DNA of 47,944 bases from Butyrivibrio sp. M55 (GCF_900116865.1 NZ_FPCD01000022.1:1-47944); one strand, 5' to 3'; positions 8,614 through 17,703 are shown, counted from the first letter of the stretch. Program-made: numbers and translations. The notes: generated by a model from the sequence alone, not told the origin.

Positions 8614-9369
8614 ATGCTTAATCAGTTTTCCAGAACACAGTTGCTACTTGGACAGGAAGGGATGGAATCTTTATATAAAAAGAAAGTAGCTGTCTTTGGA
8701 ATCGGAGGTGTGGGCGGATATGTTTGTGAAGCGCTTGTTCGCAGCGGTATCGGCTCTTTTGACCTGATAGATGATGATAAGGTCTGTCTGACTAATTTGA
8801 ACAGGCAGATAATTGCAACCAGAAAAACGGTTGGTAAGTACAAAGCAGAGGTTATGAAGGAAAGGATGCTGGAGATAAATCCGGATGCAGATATCGAAAT
8901 TCATAAATGCTTTTTCTTGCCGGAAAATGCCGATGAATTTCCGTTTCATGAGTATGATTATATAGTGGATGCAGTTGATACCGTAACGGCCAAGATTGAG
9001 TTGATCCTTAGGGCGCAAAAAGAAAATGTACCGATAATCAGTGCTATGGGGGCGGGCAATAAGCTTGATGCAGGAAGATTTAAGGTTGCAGATATTTATG
9101 AAACAAGGGTCTGTCCGCTTGCCAGAGTCATGAGAAGGGAATTGAAGAAAAGAAATGTCAAGAAACTAAAGGTTGTTTATTCAGATGAACAGCCGATACG
9201 CCCTCTTGAAGATATGTCAATCAGTTGTAGAACACATTGTATATGCCCGCCCGGAGCGCAACATAAGTGTACCGAGCGAAGAGACATTCCGGGAAGTACA
9301 GCTTTTGTCCCTGCCGTAGCCGGCCTTCTTATCGCGGGTGAGATTGTAAAAGATTTGAGTAAGCAGTGA
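8614..9369 (+). CDS. tcdA: tRNA threonylcarbamoyladenosine dehydratase TcdA
   Basis: A 251-residue E1-like (ThiF family) enzyme that cyclises t6A at tRNA position 37 to ct6A in an ATP-dependent step. The nucleotide-binding loop GIGGVGG is at residues 29-35. It is followed by the adenylation motif with NLNRQI, and by the characteristic CPLARVMRRELKK and GSTAFVPAVAG segments. Length and motif order match full-length TcdA. It is monocistronic: it has its own promoter and a terminator follows. Confidence 0.92.
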   Translation: MLNQFSRTQLLLGQEGMESLYKKKVAVFGIGGVGGYVCEALVRSGIGSFDLIDDDKVCLTNLNRQIIATRKTVGKYKAEVMKERMLEINPDADIEIHKCFFLPENADEFPFHEYDYIVDAVDTVTAKIELILRAQKENVPIISAMGAGNKLDAGRFKVADIYETRVCPLARVMRRELKKRNVKKLKVVYSDEQPIRPLEDMSISCRTHCICPPGAQHKCTERRDIPGSTAFVPAVAGLLIAGEIVKDLSKQ

Positions 9370-9406
9370 AATACTTTTTAGGAAAAGGAAATAGTGCTAT
9401 AGTTAT

Positions 9407-9446
9407 AAAGTACCAAGCGTAACAAATACGGGAGGTACTTTTTTTA
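9407..9446 (+). terminator. rho-independent terminator after tcdA
   Basis: AAAGTACC (9407-9414) pairs with GGTACTTT (9434-9441), followed by a run of T. The loop is 19 bases. Confidence 0.75.
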
Positions 9447-9503
9447 TAGTATTCACAAGATTATAATATGTTGAGAAAAAAATATTATTGGTGAGTGGGG
9501 TCT

Positions 9504-10421
9504 ATGAAAGCTGTAAAAACCAAAAAAAATAAAAGAACTAAAACGCAGATTAAAAATTTAAAGGATATACCGCGCGCAGAACTGGGAGTTGGAGCGTATG
9601 ATCCTCTGTGGCAAATGTTGGGCATGTGGATGCTTTTTGCATTCTTTATATTTGCTTTTGTTATTTGGGAGAAAGATGGACACGTCAGTTCCGGAACAAA
9701 AGTCATCACAGTCATATTGTTTGTGCTGGGAGTATATCTGATTTCTTTGAAAAAAGTGTTTAGAGAAAAAATGAATGGGCGTGTACTTAGAATGAACCCG
9801 GAAGGAATCATATATGAGTGGCCGTTTGGAATTACAAAACAGCACAGCTATAGTGAATGGGCGGAATCTATAAATGCAGGACACTATCGCATAGGAAGTC
9901 GTGGCATTGAATTCCGGCTGGGATTTGAGAAGATAGTTTTCTTTTATAATGTGGCTCTTTTAGGTGAGCGAAAAAAGGCGGAAGAACGATATGAAATGTT
10001 CGTTGATTATTTGGCTAAAGTAGATCCAATGCTCAGGGAAAAATTACCGAAGTTCACGAAGGAAAACATCGATCTGCTTGATAAGCGTTGTTTTTATCAC
10101 AGGAGTCGTAAACATCAACTGATAGTAATGTTTTTTAACATGTTTCTATTTCTTATATTGATTATCTCAGGTGGATATAAGGGAGCAGTCACTGCAGCAT
10201 ATTTTTGCGGAATAATTGAAATATTTGTTTTATATTTTTTGTTCAAAGGTGCTTATTACAATTATAAAAATGAAATGGAAATCAGAGAAAAAATGCCGGA
10301 TGAGACCGGATTGGTACGAGATGATGGCATTGGAATTTTAAGGCCATACTGGGGATTTATATATTTAGTTTTGGTGTTTGGAATAAACTATGCCATACAG
10401 TGTGCTTTTTTATGGTTGTAA
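9504..10421 (+). CDS. multi-pass membrane protein of unknown function
   Basis: About 305 residues. A very basic N-terminus (KTKKNKRTK) precedes two hydrophobic helices (about 35-55 and 62-82), a soluble domain of about 120 residues, two more helices (about 210-250), and one at the C-terminus ending FLWL. I recognise no family. A TATAAT-like element is at 9462-9467. ATG 9504 is preferred over the GTG at 9495. It is the first gene of the block leading into the radical SAM and Cys-Ala genes, 49 bases upstream, and may be part of that system. Confidence 0.65.
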   Translation: MKAVKTKKNKRTKTQIKNLKDIPRAELGVGAYDPLWQMLGMWMLFAFFIFAFVIWEKDGHVSSGTKVITVILFVLGVYLISLKKVFREKMNGRVLRMNPEGIIYEWPFGITKQHSYSEWAESINAGHYRIGSRGIEFRLGFEKIVFFYNVALLGERKKAEERYEMFVDYLAKVDPMLREKLPKFTKENIDLLDKRCFYHRSRKHQLIVMFFNMFLFLILIISGGYKGAVTAAYFCGIIEIFVLYFLFKGAYYNYKNEMEIREKMPDETGLVRDDGIGILRPYWGFIYLVLVFGINYAIQCAFLWL

Positions 10422-10470
10422 TATGTTGGAAGACTTTCATTAGCATAATGACTGATATAGGTAGATAAAT

Positions 10471-11850
10471 ATGATTCGTGAAAAATTATATGAATTAAAA
10501 AAGTGGAAGGGCGTTGTACATACGACATGGAATCCAAACGGACCCGGTGTGATCAGAATTCATATGATTCCGCCAAAATTTAGAGTATTTCATTTTGCAC
10601 CTTCTACGGTTATTTTAAATGGCCGGGATGTTTTGCCAATCAATGAGGCATGGGCGATTCTTTTAACCGAGTTTGTCCATGGTGTTAATAGTTTTGGTGA
10701 TGGACAGATGAGCCGGGAAATTCTTGATGATATTTTGCTGGGGGTTTTTCATCGCGTAAGAAAAGTATATCCGACTGTATCGGACGAGCTTCTGAAAGAA
10801 GATTTGCAAACTATTGTCAGCACTTTTGATGAGATTGCAAGAAATGAGCTTCCCGCTATTGATATAGGAATAATGAGTCTTTCTGAGTATGCGCCTCATA
10901 TGACAGCACCGCATAGAATGGACCTTATGGTATCGGCCATGACAAAAGACGGCAACTGGGCATGTAATCAGCATTGTCTTCATTGTTACGCCGCAGGCCA
11001 AAAATATGCGGAAACTAAAGAGCTTTCAACTGATGAGTGGAAGAAGATAATTGATCGTTGTAAGGTTGCAAGAATACCACAGCTTACTTTTACCGGTGGT
11101 GAGCCTACTTTACGAAAAGATTTAGTTGAGCTGATTCGATATTCGCGATGGTTTGTGACGCGATTAAATACTAACGGAATACTTCTGACAGAGCAGTTAT
11201 CGAAGGATTTGATGGACGCTGAACTTGACAGTGTTCAGGTAACTTTGTATTCGCATATTGAAGAAGTGCATAATGAGCTGGTTGGTTCAAAGCATTTCAA
11301 TGATACGATAAACGGAATAAAAAATGCGTTGGCAGCAGGTTTGAATTTAAGTGTTAATACGCCCTTATGTTCACTTAATAAGGATTATGTGGGGATGCTG
11401 GAGTTTTTGCATGAGCTAGGTGTGAGATATGTGACCTGTTCAGGTTTGATTGTTACGGGAAATGCTACTTCGGATGCATCAAGACAATCCCAGCTTACAA
11501 GTGATGAATTATATGAAATATTACGGGCTGCAAAAGAATATACCGACAGTCATGACATGGAAATAGATTTTACATCTCCGGGATGGATTGATAGCGGAAA
11601 ATTAGCGCAGCTTCACATGGTCGTACCAAGTTGCGGGGCATGTCTTAGCAATATGGCAATTAATCCGGACGGTAGGGTAATACCATGTCAAAGCTGGCTA
11701 TCCGATGATACTCTTGGCGATATGCTCAAGGATTCTTGGAAGAAAATTTGGAATGGGCGAAAATGTAAGAAAATTCGAATGGAGTCTGCAAAGGCTGAAG
11801 GAATATGCCCTCTTCGTAAAATGAATGAAGGGGAGGTAGTACATGAATAA
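10471..11850 (+). CDS. radical SAM enzyme, putative peptide maturase
   Basis: A 459-residue protein. An unusual N-terminal region of about 155 residues precedes the radical SAM core, whose [4Fe-4S] motif is C165-x3-C169-x2-C172. The SAM-binding TFTGGEPTLR segment follows. The C-terminus has SPASM-like cysteines (CGAC, then INPDGRVIPC, then CKK and GICPL), the auxiliary-cluster layout of enzymes that crosslink or modify peptides. Its stop codon overlaps the next gene by eight bases. The adjacent protein carries six Cys-Ala dipeptides, so this is probably its modifying enzyme. Substrate and chemistry are inferred. Confidence 0.85.
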   Translation: MIREKLYELKKWKGVVHTTWNPNGPGVIRIHMIPPKFRVFHFAPSTVILNGRDVLPINEAWAILLTEFVHGVNSFGDGQMSREILDDILLGVFHRVRKVYPTVSDELLKEDLQTIVSTFDEIARNELPAIDIGIMSLSEYAPHMTAPHRMDLMVSAMTKDGNWACNQHCLHCYAAGQKYAETKELSTDEWKKIIDRCKVARIPQLTFTGGEPTLRKDLVELIRYSRWFVTRLNTNGILLTEQLSKDLMDAELDSVQVTLYSHIEEVHNELVGSKHFNDTINGIKNALAAGLNLSVNTPLCSLNKDYVGMLEFLHELGVRYVTCSGLIVTGNATSDASRQSQLTSDELYEILRAAKEYTDSHDMEIDFTSPGWIDSGKLAQLHMVVPSCGACLSNMAINPDGRVIPCQSWLSDDTLGDMLKDSWKKIWNGRKCKKIRMESAKAEGICPLRKMNEGEVVHE

Positions 11851-12844
11851 AAGAATATTTGGGTTTGCTGTTGCAATAATCTTTTTTGCAAGTTTGTTAT
11901 ACTGCCCGGTTATAAAGGCGGCAAAACCTTTAGATCACATTCATGATTATGAAGTGACGGTAGATATGCGTAAAGATGGTTCCTGTGATATTTCATATCA
12001 TATTGTTTGGGAAGTATTGGACAGTGAATCAGAAGGACCGTTAACGTGGATAGAGGTCGGAATAGCCAATAAATATGCCGATGAATATAAAGCGATTTCC
12101 GATAATATTGATTCCATAAGATATTACAGTGATGGTGGCGATTACGTAAGGCTTGACCTGGATAAAAGATATAAGGCAGGCGAAACACTGGTACTTGATT
12201 TCTCGCTGCATCAGAAAAATCTTTTTACAATGGAAAAAGATTGTGCCAACTATAAATTTACTCCGGGATGGTTTCCGGATACGCCTGTAGATAAATTGGT
12301 AGTTCGTTGGAATACTGAGGATGTTTTGTCTGTCGAAGGTAATCCAAAGCTTGAGAACGGATATTATGTTTGGGTTAATGATGCCGGCGGATATAATTTG
12401 AAAGAAACAGTAAAGCTTTCTTATGACATAAATCAATATGACTATATGTCGGGAAATGTAAGCGACAAATCTTCGAATACCCGGCATGGAGATGACAGTA
12501 GCGGATTATATACTGACGAGGACAAGCGATTATGCAGCATTATGTTATTGGTTATACCATTAGGCGGATTGCTTATATTCATTGTCCTTATGAGTATGTT
12601 TGAGACGGTACGTGAAGACGGATATACGGAAAAAAGAGGACTTGGTGCAAAGTTTTATACAGGTCAGGATTTTAAAGACAGCACAAGTAGTCGTTACCAC
12701 GGTCATGGCGGTGGCGGCGGATGTGCTTGCGCCTGTGCTTGTGCCTGCGCTTGCGCGGGAGGTGGCCGCGCCGGTTGCTCCAGAAAAGATTTTTATGGTA
12801 CCAAGCTGTATACTAAGGATATTTACGATGCGCTGAAGAAATAA
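11843..12844 (+). CDS. membrane protein with cytosolic (Cys-Ala)6 tail, likely radical SAM substrate
   Basis: 333 residues. A signal peptide (1-26) leads to an extracytoplasmic beta-rich domain (about 30-200, reminiscent of DUF2207). A single membrane helix (about 231-254, LLVIPLGGLLIFIVLMSMF) follows. The cytosolic tail contains HGHGGGGG, then alternating Cys-Ala with Cys at 294, 296, 298, 300, 302 and 304, then GGGRAGC with C312, and a KDFYGTKL ending. Cys and Ala codons vary between synonymous forms, so the repeat is kept at protein level. The start overlaps the radical SAM gene, indicating coupled translation. Confidence 0.85.
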   Translation: MNKRIFGFAVAIIFFASLLYCPVIKAAKPLDHIHDYEVTVDMRKDGSCDISYHIVWEVLDSESEGPLTWIEVGIANKYADEYKAISDNIDSIRYYSDGGDYVRLDLDKRYKAGETLVLDFSLHQKNLFTMEKDCANYKFTPGWFPDTPVDKLVVRWNTEDVLSVEGNPKLENGYYVWVNDAGGYNLKETVKLSYDINQYDYMSGNVSDKSSNTRHGDDSSGLYTDEDKRLCSIMLLVIPLGGLLIFIVLMSMFETVREDGYTEKRGLGAKFYTGQDFKDSTSSRYHGHGGGGGCACACACACACAGGGRAGCSRKDFYGTKLYTKDIYDALKK

Positions 12845-12889
12845 GGGGCATGGACAGAATAAAATGCAATTTAGGCTCGGAGGAGAATA

Positions 12890-13594
12890 TTGATCAGACA
12901 CGTTGAAAATCAAGATAAAGAATCAGGGTACACTTATGAAAATCAGCTTTTGGAAGCGGCAAAAAAATACATGATATTCCTGATAGGCTTATTTGTTGCA
13001 TCGTTAGGAGTCGCTTTTTCAACAAAAGCAGGGCTTGGGACATCTCCGGTATCTTCGATACCATATTCAATTTCGCTTATTAGTTCGATTTTTACATTTG
13101 GTGGCTGGTTGAATCTGCTTAGTGTTATACAGATCGGTACACAGATTGTTTTGCTTAAAGGAAAGTGCAATTATGTAGAAATAGCGATTCAGACTGTACT
13201 TGCTTTTGTCTATGGTTATTTGACCGATTTTTCATGCGGGTTAATAAAAAATCTTACAGTACCGAGTTATTATATGCAGGTCGTGTTTATGCTGCTAGGT
13301 TGTTTCATTCTTTCGTTTGGAATCTGGATTCAGTTTAAAGGCGGTGTTGCCATGCTTCCCGGAGAAGCGATGAATAGGGCAATTAGCAAAGTGACAGGTA
13401 AAAGATATGAAGATATTAAGGTGTTTTTTGACATTCTTTATATTGTTATATCTGCAATTATCTGTCTGACATTCTTGCATGAATTAAAAGGAGTACGTGA
13501 GGGTAGTATTTTTGCCGCGTTTGCTGTCGGTAATATAATCAGGTTTATGAATCATATATATGACAGTAAAATACGCTATGGGAGGAGGAAGTAA
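12890..13594 (+). CDS. YczE/YitT-like (DUF6198-type) membrane protein
   Basis: 234 residues with about five membrane helices. The segment GVAFSTKAGLGTSPVSSIPY is characteristic of the YczE/DUF6198 membrane family, whose transport role is unsettled. TTG 12890 is chosen because GGAGGAG sits directly upstream. An internal ATG at 12971 would remove only the soluble N-terminus. It follows the Cys-Ala gene by 45 bases and overlaps the next gene by one base (TAATG), so it probably belongs to the same operon. Confidence 0.75.
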   Translation: MIRHVENQDKESGYTYENQLLEAAKKYMIFLIGLFVASLGVAFSTKAGLGTSPVSSIPYSISLISSIFTFGGWLNLLSVIQIGTQIVLLKGKCNYVEIAIQTVLAFVYGYLTDFSCGLIKNLTVPSYYMQVVFMLLGCFILSFGIWIQFKGGVAMLPGEAMNRAISKVTGKRYEDIKVFFDILYIVISAIICLTFLHELKGVREGSIFAAFAVGNIIRFMNHIYDSKIRYGRRK

Positions 13595-14151
13595 TGATCG
13601 ATCTTGATTTGTTTGTAAAAAATAATTTTCCTAAAATAAAAGAAGTTGGATTAGCTGCGGGGGCAGATGAAGCCTCGGTAGTAGCCGCTTTGAAAAAATA
13701 TCCAATGGATATGCTTGAAGACATAGGTGAAGAGGGGATTGTCACCTTCATGTTATTTGAAGTGCCGTTTTCAGATGCATTCCTTACGGACTTCGAAGGC
13801 ATCGGTTATGAAGAGTTCTTAAACAAGATTCAAGATATTTCAGCCGGAGAATTGTCTTTTGTCGATGTAAAAGATAATGTTTCGGAAGATACTCTTGAAA
13901 AAGGAATCGGAACAAGTGAAGTGTCTTTTAAATGTAACGGGGAATCGTTCAGCTATACAGCCAAGGTCTATTACGACTGGTTTGATGTTAAATTCATATC
14001 TTTTTTAAATACTGTTCTTGAGAAAAAGGGGATTGAGAAAAGACTGATAGTTTTTGGTGACCCTAACGGAACTTTTATTACATACAAAAAGCCTGGGTTC
14101 GTTAAGAAGTTCAAGGAAGTCTTCCCGATGCTGAAGGCTGATATAGCATAA
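13594..14151 (+). CDS. soluble protein of unknown function, DUF3786-like size
   Basis: 185 residues, acidic and without membrane helices. The C-terminal half contains YDWFDVKFISFLNTVLEKK and IVFGDPNGTFITYKK. I cannot name the family with confidence. It is translationally coupled to the upstream membrane protein through TAATG, with GGAGGAGG preceding, which places it in the radical SAM operon. Role unknown. Confidence 0.65.
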   Translation: MIDLDLFVKNNFPKIKEVGLAAGADEASVVAALKKYPMDMLEDIGEEGIVTFMLFEVPFSDAFLTDFEGIGYEEFLNKIQDISAGELSFVDVKDNVSEDTLEKGIGTSEVSFKCNGESFSYTAKVYYDWFDVKFISFLNTVLEKKGIEKRLIVFGDPNGTFITYKKPGFVKKFKEVFPMLKADIA

Positions 14152-14204
14152 GGTGGTGGAAAGTTTAGTGCCTAAAAACGTAATCTACCAAGCCGGAGGG
14201 ATAG

Positions 14205-14639
14205 ATGGAATTTAGAAGATTGACAGAACAAGATTTGCAGTCACTGCTTGAGTTATACAAACAACTTCAACCTGATGATTCTTTATCTGTAGAAAAAAGT
14301 AAGACCGTGTGGAAGGAAATTGAGAATAATCCGAATATTCAATATTTTGGAGCGGTTGATAACGGCAAGGTGGTGTCTACTTGTTATGCGGTATATATTC
14401 CTAATCTTACAAGAAACAATAGGGGCATATGCTTTATTGAAAATGTAGTGACGGATGAGAAATACAGAAATCGGGGGCTGGCGTCAAAGGTCATCGATAT
14501 GGCTGTAGCATATGCGAAAGAGAAGGATTGCTATAAGGTTATTCTTCAAAGCGGAAGTGCACGGGGAGAGGCGCATAGATTTTACGAAAGCAAAGGATTT
14601 GACGGTGATTCAAAAAAGGCATTTGATATGAGACTATGA
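14205..14639 (+). CDS. GNAT family N-acetyltransferase
   Basis: A 144-residue single-domain acetyltransferase. ENVVTDEKYRNRGLASKVI carries the R/Q-x-x-G-x-A acetyl-CoA loop, and the C-terminal AHRFYESKGFDG motif completes the fold. A strong GGAGGG ribosome site precedes the ATG. It may be read with the preceding genes (53-base gap). Substrate unknown. Confidence 0.87.
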   Translation: MEFRRLTEQDLQSLLELYKQLQPDDSLSVEKSKTVWKEIENNPNIQYFGAVDNGKVVSTCYAVYIPNLTRNNRGICFIENVVTDEKYRNRGLASKVIDMAVAYAKEKDCYKVILQSGSARGEAHRFYESKGFDGDSKKAFDMRL

Positions 14640-14663
14640 TAATGTTTCGGGGAGGTTCTTTGT

Positions 14664-15437
14664 ATGGGGAAAGAATTGTATATCAAGAAGTTAAAGCCTT
14701 TTCTATATCTTATGGATGAGGCGCACGAAGCGACGGGGTACATAGTTGTAGGCGATGAAAGAGTTTGCGTGATCGATACAATGAATGGCTATAATGACCT
14801 TTACAAGGTTGTCAGGGAAATTACGGACAAGCCGATTATTGTCGTAAACACGCATGGTCATCCGGATCATATCTTTGGGAATGTATACTTTGATGAGGCA
14901 TACATGAATCCCAGGGATTTTGAGATGGCATCGTCTTTTTTTAATGAGCCGGAATTTGTGAAGATTTGTAATAAGCACGGCTTATCGGTTCCGCCTCTTA
15001 AGCCTATCAAGGACGGTGATGTGATAGATCTTGGTGGGAAGACACTTGAAGTATATGAACTTCCGGGACATACTCCCGGCGGAATTCTTTTGCTGTTAAA
15101 GGAGGAAAGAATTCTTTTTACAGGTGATTCCGTCAACCATCATTTATGGATGCAACTGGACGGCTGTTCTGAGATGAAGGAATACGTGAAGGCTCTTGAT
15201 AAGATCATGTTCCTGGAAAAAGTGGCTGATGTGATACTGCACGGGCATGCGACAGGCTTTGATGATATATCGTTGCTTAGGTGCATGAGACAAGGCGCAG
15301 TTGAGATATGCAACGGCGAAACAGAAAATGATCAGCCCTACGAGTGGTTCGGAGGCGTGGCAAAACAGCATCCGTTCAAGCTTGAAGCAGGGAAGGTGTA
15401 TGACAGATATGAGAGCGTGATATGCTACAGAAAGTAG
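14664..15437 (+). CDS. metallo-beta-lactamase-fold hydrolase
   Basis: 257 residues. The zinc motif H64-x-H66-x-D68-H69 (THGHPDH), the LPGHTPGG loop, the bridging Asp in FTGDS and the late His in ILHGHATG form a complete binuclear metal site. The family includes glyoxalase II-like and other hydrolases; there is nothing to suggest a true beta-lactamase. The gene lies 24 bases after the GNAT gene, with GGGGAGG ahead of it. Confidence 0.87.
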   Translation: MGKELYIKKLKPFLYLMDEAHEATGYIVVGDERVCVIDTMNGYNDLYKVVREITDKPIIVVNTHGHPDHIFGNVYFDEAYMNPRDFEMASSFFNEPEFVKICNKHGLSVPPLKPIKDGDVIDLGGKTLEVYELPGHTPGGILLLLKEERILFTGDSVNHHLWMQLDGCSEMKEYVKALDKIMFLEKVADVILHGHATGFDDISLLRCMRQGAVEICNGETENDQPYEWFGGVAKQHPFKLEAGKVYDRYESVICYRK

Positions 15438-15447
15438 GTGGGATAGA

Positions 15448-15660
15448 ATGATTAGTTCATTGATGGAATACGATGGATATAATGCAAAAGTAGAGTTTGA
15501 CAGTGAAAATCAGATTTTCATAGGTCATGTACTGGGAATCAATGATTCTTTGAATTTTCATGGAAAGTCAGTAAAAGAGCTAACTCAGTCAATGCGCGAT
15601 TGCATAGATAATTACAGTGATTACTGCAAACAGGTTGGGAAAGAACCTGCAAGTTTATAG
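15448..15660 (+). CDS. HicB-like protein without a HicA partner
   Basis: 70 residues with the HicB partial RNase-H fold: YNAKVEFDSENQIFIGHVLGI, then the segment with FHGKSVKELTQSM and a Tyr-rich helix. Canonical HicB antitoxins sit beside a HicA mRNA interferase of about 60 residues. None is found on either side: upstream is the metallohydrolase (10-base gap), downstream is an unrelated protein. It lacks a DNA-binding domain. It may be an orphan or act against a distant HicA. Confidence 0.75.
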   Translation: MISSLMEYDGYNAKVEFDSENQIFIGHVLGINDSLNFHGKSVKELTQSMRDCIDNYSDYCKQVGKEPASL

Positions 15661-15724
15661 GATATTCAAGGTGAAAATTTGTTTTTCTTTATGCTGCTTA
15701 TAACACTATAAGGAGAGTATAAAA

Positions 15725-16222
15725 ATGGATAACTTTGTAGATGCATTATTGTCTCCCAAAACTGATAAAATCCCAGATGAATATGACTGGTTTGCACCGC
15801 TTATTGGTGATTGGGATTGTGATTACTATGATGAATTTACTGGTCAAAAAAGATATGTGAAAGGCGAATGGCTCTTTAGAAGAGTGCTTGAAGGTGCGGG
15901 GATACAGGATGTTTTTATATTTCCGTCGCGTGATACCAAAGAAACAGCACCACAACCGGATGGTGAATACGGCTCTTCTTTACGCATGTTTAATCATTTT
16001 GAGAATTGCTATGATGTTGTATATACTTGTGATCACTGCATGAAGAGACTGCGTTTTGATAAGAAAGGCAATAAACTTGTGGGAAAGGTTCTGGATGAAG
16101 AAAATACCTATTGGATTTTTTCTGATATTACTGACAACAGTTTTACGTGGAAGAATGTAATGATTTCAGATGATGGTACTTATACTCTTGATTGTGAAAT
16201 ACACGGAAAGCGTGTGAAGTAG
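15725..16222 (+). CDS. small soluble protein of unknown function, possibly lipocalin-like
   Basis: 165 residues. FAPLIGDWDCDYYDEFTG near the N-terminus and later alternating aromatic strands recall DUF1579-like beta-barrel proteins that open with a GxW motif. A pair of Cys residues sits in YTCDHCMKR. AAGGAGAG precedes the ATG. No catalytic residues are evident and the family assignment is tentative. Confidence 0.65.
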   Translation: MDNFVDALLSPKTDKIPDEYDWFAPLIGDWDCDYYDEFTGQKRYVKGEWLFRRVLEGAGIQDVFIFPSRDTKETAPQPDGEYGSSLRMFNHFENCYDVVYTCDHCMKRLRFDKKGNKLVGKVLDEENTYWIFSDITDNSFTWKNVMISDDGTYTLDCEIHGKRVK

Positions 16223-16265
16223 TTTTAGTTAATGAGAATAGCTGATTAGTGGAGGAGCTAAGATA

Positions 16266-16763
16266 ATGCTAAATATAAAGGTAAAAGAATTTCTCGAAGA
16301 AAAAGGTTTTGGAGACAGGCTTACAGAGCATGCGGAGACGATAGATACTGTCGAACATGCGGCGCAGCAGATTGGCTGCACGGAGTCTGAGATTGCAAAG
16401 ACGTTGTCTTTTATTGTTGAGGAAAAGCCCGTGATAGTGGTAATGGCCGGTGATGGCAAGGTTAACAGTTCAAAGTTTAAAGCTGTTTTTCACACCAAGC
16501 CGCATATGATACCAAGAGACAGAGTAGAGGATATAACAGGATTTCAGCCCGGCGGAGTCTGCCCATTTGCTGTGCCCGAAGGAATTCCTATATGGCTGGA
16601 TGTTTCCATGAAGAGATTTGAGTATGTGCATCCTGCAGGCGGAAATGAGTTTACATCTGTGAAGCTTACTCCCGGTGAGCTTGAGAAGATTACAGGTACG
16701 CAGGGATGGTGCGACGTTTGCAAAGGATGGGAAGAAGAGCTGGATGAAAGTAATTGTTTATAA
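16266..16763 (+). CDS. YbaK/EbsC-type aminoacyl-tRNA deacylase
   Basis: 165 residues of the YbaK/ProX fold, which hydrolyses mischarged tRNA in trans. The conserved Lys is in SEIAKTLSF, with the SSKFK segment and the GFQPGGVCPF loop. The C-terminus adds a WCDVCKGW Cys pair seen in some clostridial members. It overlaps the next gene by 20 bases, so the two are probably cotranscribed. Confidence 0.87.
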   Translation: MLNIKVKEFLEEKGFGDRLTEHAETIDTVEHAAQQIGCTESEIAKTLSFIVEEKPVIVVMAGDGKVNSSKFKAVFHTKPHMIPRDRVEDITGFQPGGVCPFAVPEGIPIWLDVSMKRFEYVHPAGGNEFTSVKLTPGELEKITGTQGWCDVCKGWEEELDESNCL

Positions 16764-17703
16764 CAATGCATTAAAATCTCAACACAAGAATATGATCAGC
16801 GAAACGGCAGAAAAAGCCGGAGCTGAGGTTTGTTTTATAGAATCCGAAGATATGATTCCGGAAGGATTTAAGGATGCAGAGGTCTTTTATGGGACAGGCT
16901 TAAAAACAATCAGAAAGAGCAAACACATTAAGTGGTTCTGTGCGCCTTCTGCGGGGGTTGATTTTCTTTTGAAACCGGGTGTATTTGCAAATGAGGACTG
17001 CATCATTACCAATTCTGCCGGTGCATATGGAGTGAGCATTGCGGAACACATAATCATGGTTAGTCTTATGATGATGAGGCAGATGAATGTCTTTTTCAGA
17101 AAGTCTATTTCGGGAGAATGGGGAAAACCGTTGCTTCAGAAGTCGCTTAAAGACTGTAGGATTACGGTGCTTGGTACCGGTGATATCGGAAGTTGTTTTG
17201 CAAGAAGGGCGAGAGCGTTTGAACCTAAGAGTATTGTCGGAGTGTGTAGAAGCGGAAAATGCAGTGAAAGCTCTTTTGACAAGATATATAAAATTGATGA
17301 GCTTGATGAAGTGCTTCGGGATACCGAGCTGCTGGTTATGTGTCTTCCGGGAACTGCGGAGACTGAAGGAATTTTGTCAAAAGATAGGATGGCACTTTTG
17401 CCCCAAGGTGCATATATTGTGAATGTCGGACGTGGTTCGGCGATTGATGAAAGCGCACTTGTAGAGAATCTTGAGAGCGGAAAGCTTGCCGGAGCGGCAC
17501 TTGATGTATTTGCAAACGAGCCGCTTCCGGAGGAGAGTCCCCTTTGGAATACTAAGAACCTGATTATAACGCCGCATGTGGCGGGCAATTTGACACTTGA
17601 TCATACGCTGGATAAAAATGTTGAGATGTTTTGCGAGAATCTGGTAAATTACGCGGAAGGAAAGCCACTTAAGCATGTGGTTGATAAGGCGAGAGGGTAT
17701 TGA
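16744..17703 (+). CDS. D-isomer specific 2-hydroxyacid dehydrogenase
   Basis: About 319 residues. The NAD-binding Rossmann motif is G144-T-G-D-I-G149. Later come the catalytic Arg region (NVGRGSAIDE), the Glu in ANEPLPEESPLW and the catalytic His in TPHVAG. All are in the order expected for formate/glycerate dehydrogenase relatives. The open frame continues upstream into the deacylase gene, but ATG 16744, with GGAAGAAG upstream, is the plausible start. The substrate is not evident. Confidence 0.88.
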   Translation: MKVIVYNNALKSQHKNMISETAEKAGAEVCFIESEDMIPEGFKDAEVFYGTGLKTIRKSKHIKWFCAPSAGVDFLLKPGVFANEDCIITNSAGAYGVSIAEHIIMVSLMMMRQMNVFFRKSISGEWGKPLLQKSLKDCRITVLGTGDIGSCFARRARAFEPKSIVGVCRSGKCSESSFDKIYKIDELDEVLRDTELLVMCLPGTAETEGILSKDRMALLPQGAYIVNVGRGSAIDESALVENLESGKLAGAALDVFANEPLPEESPLWNTKNLIITPHVAGNLTLDHTLDKNVEMFCENLVNYAEGKPLKHVVDKARGY

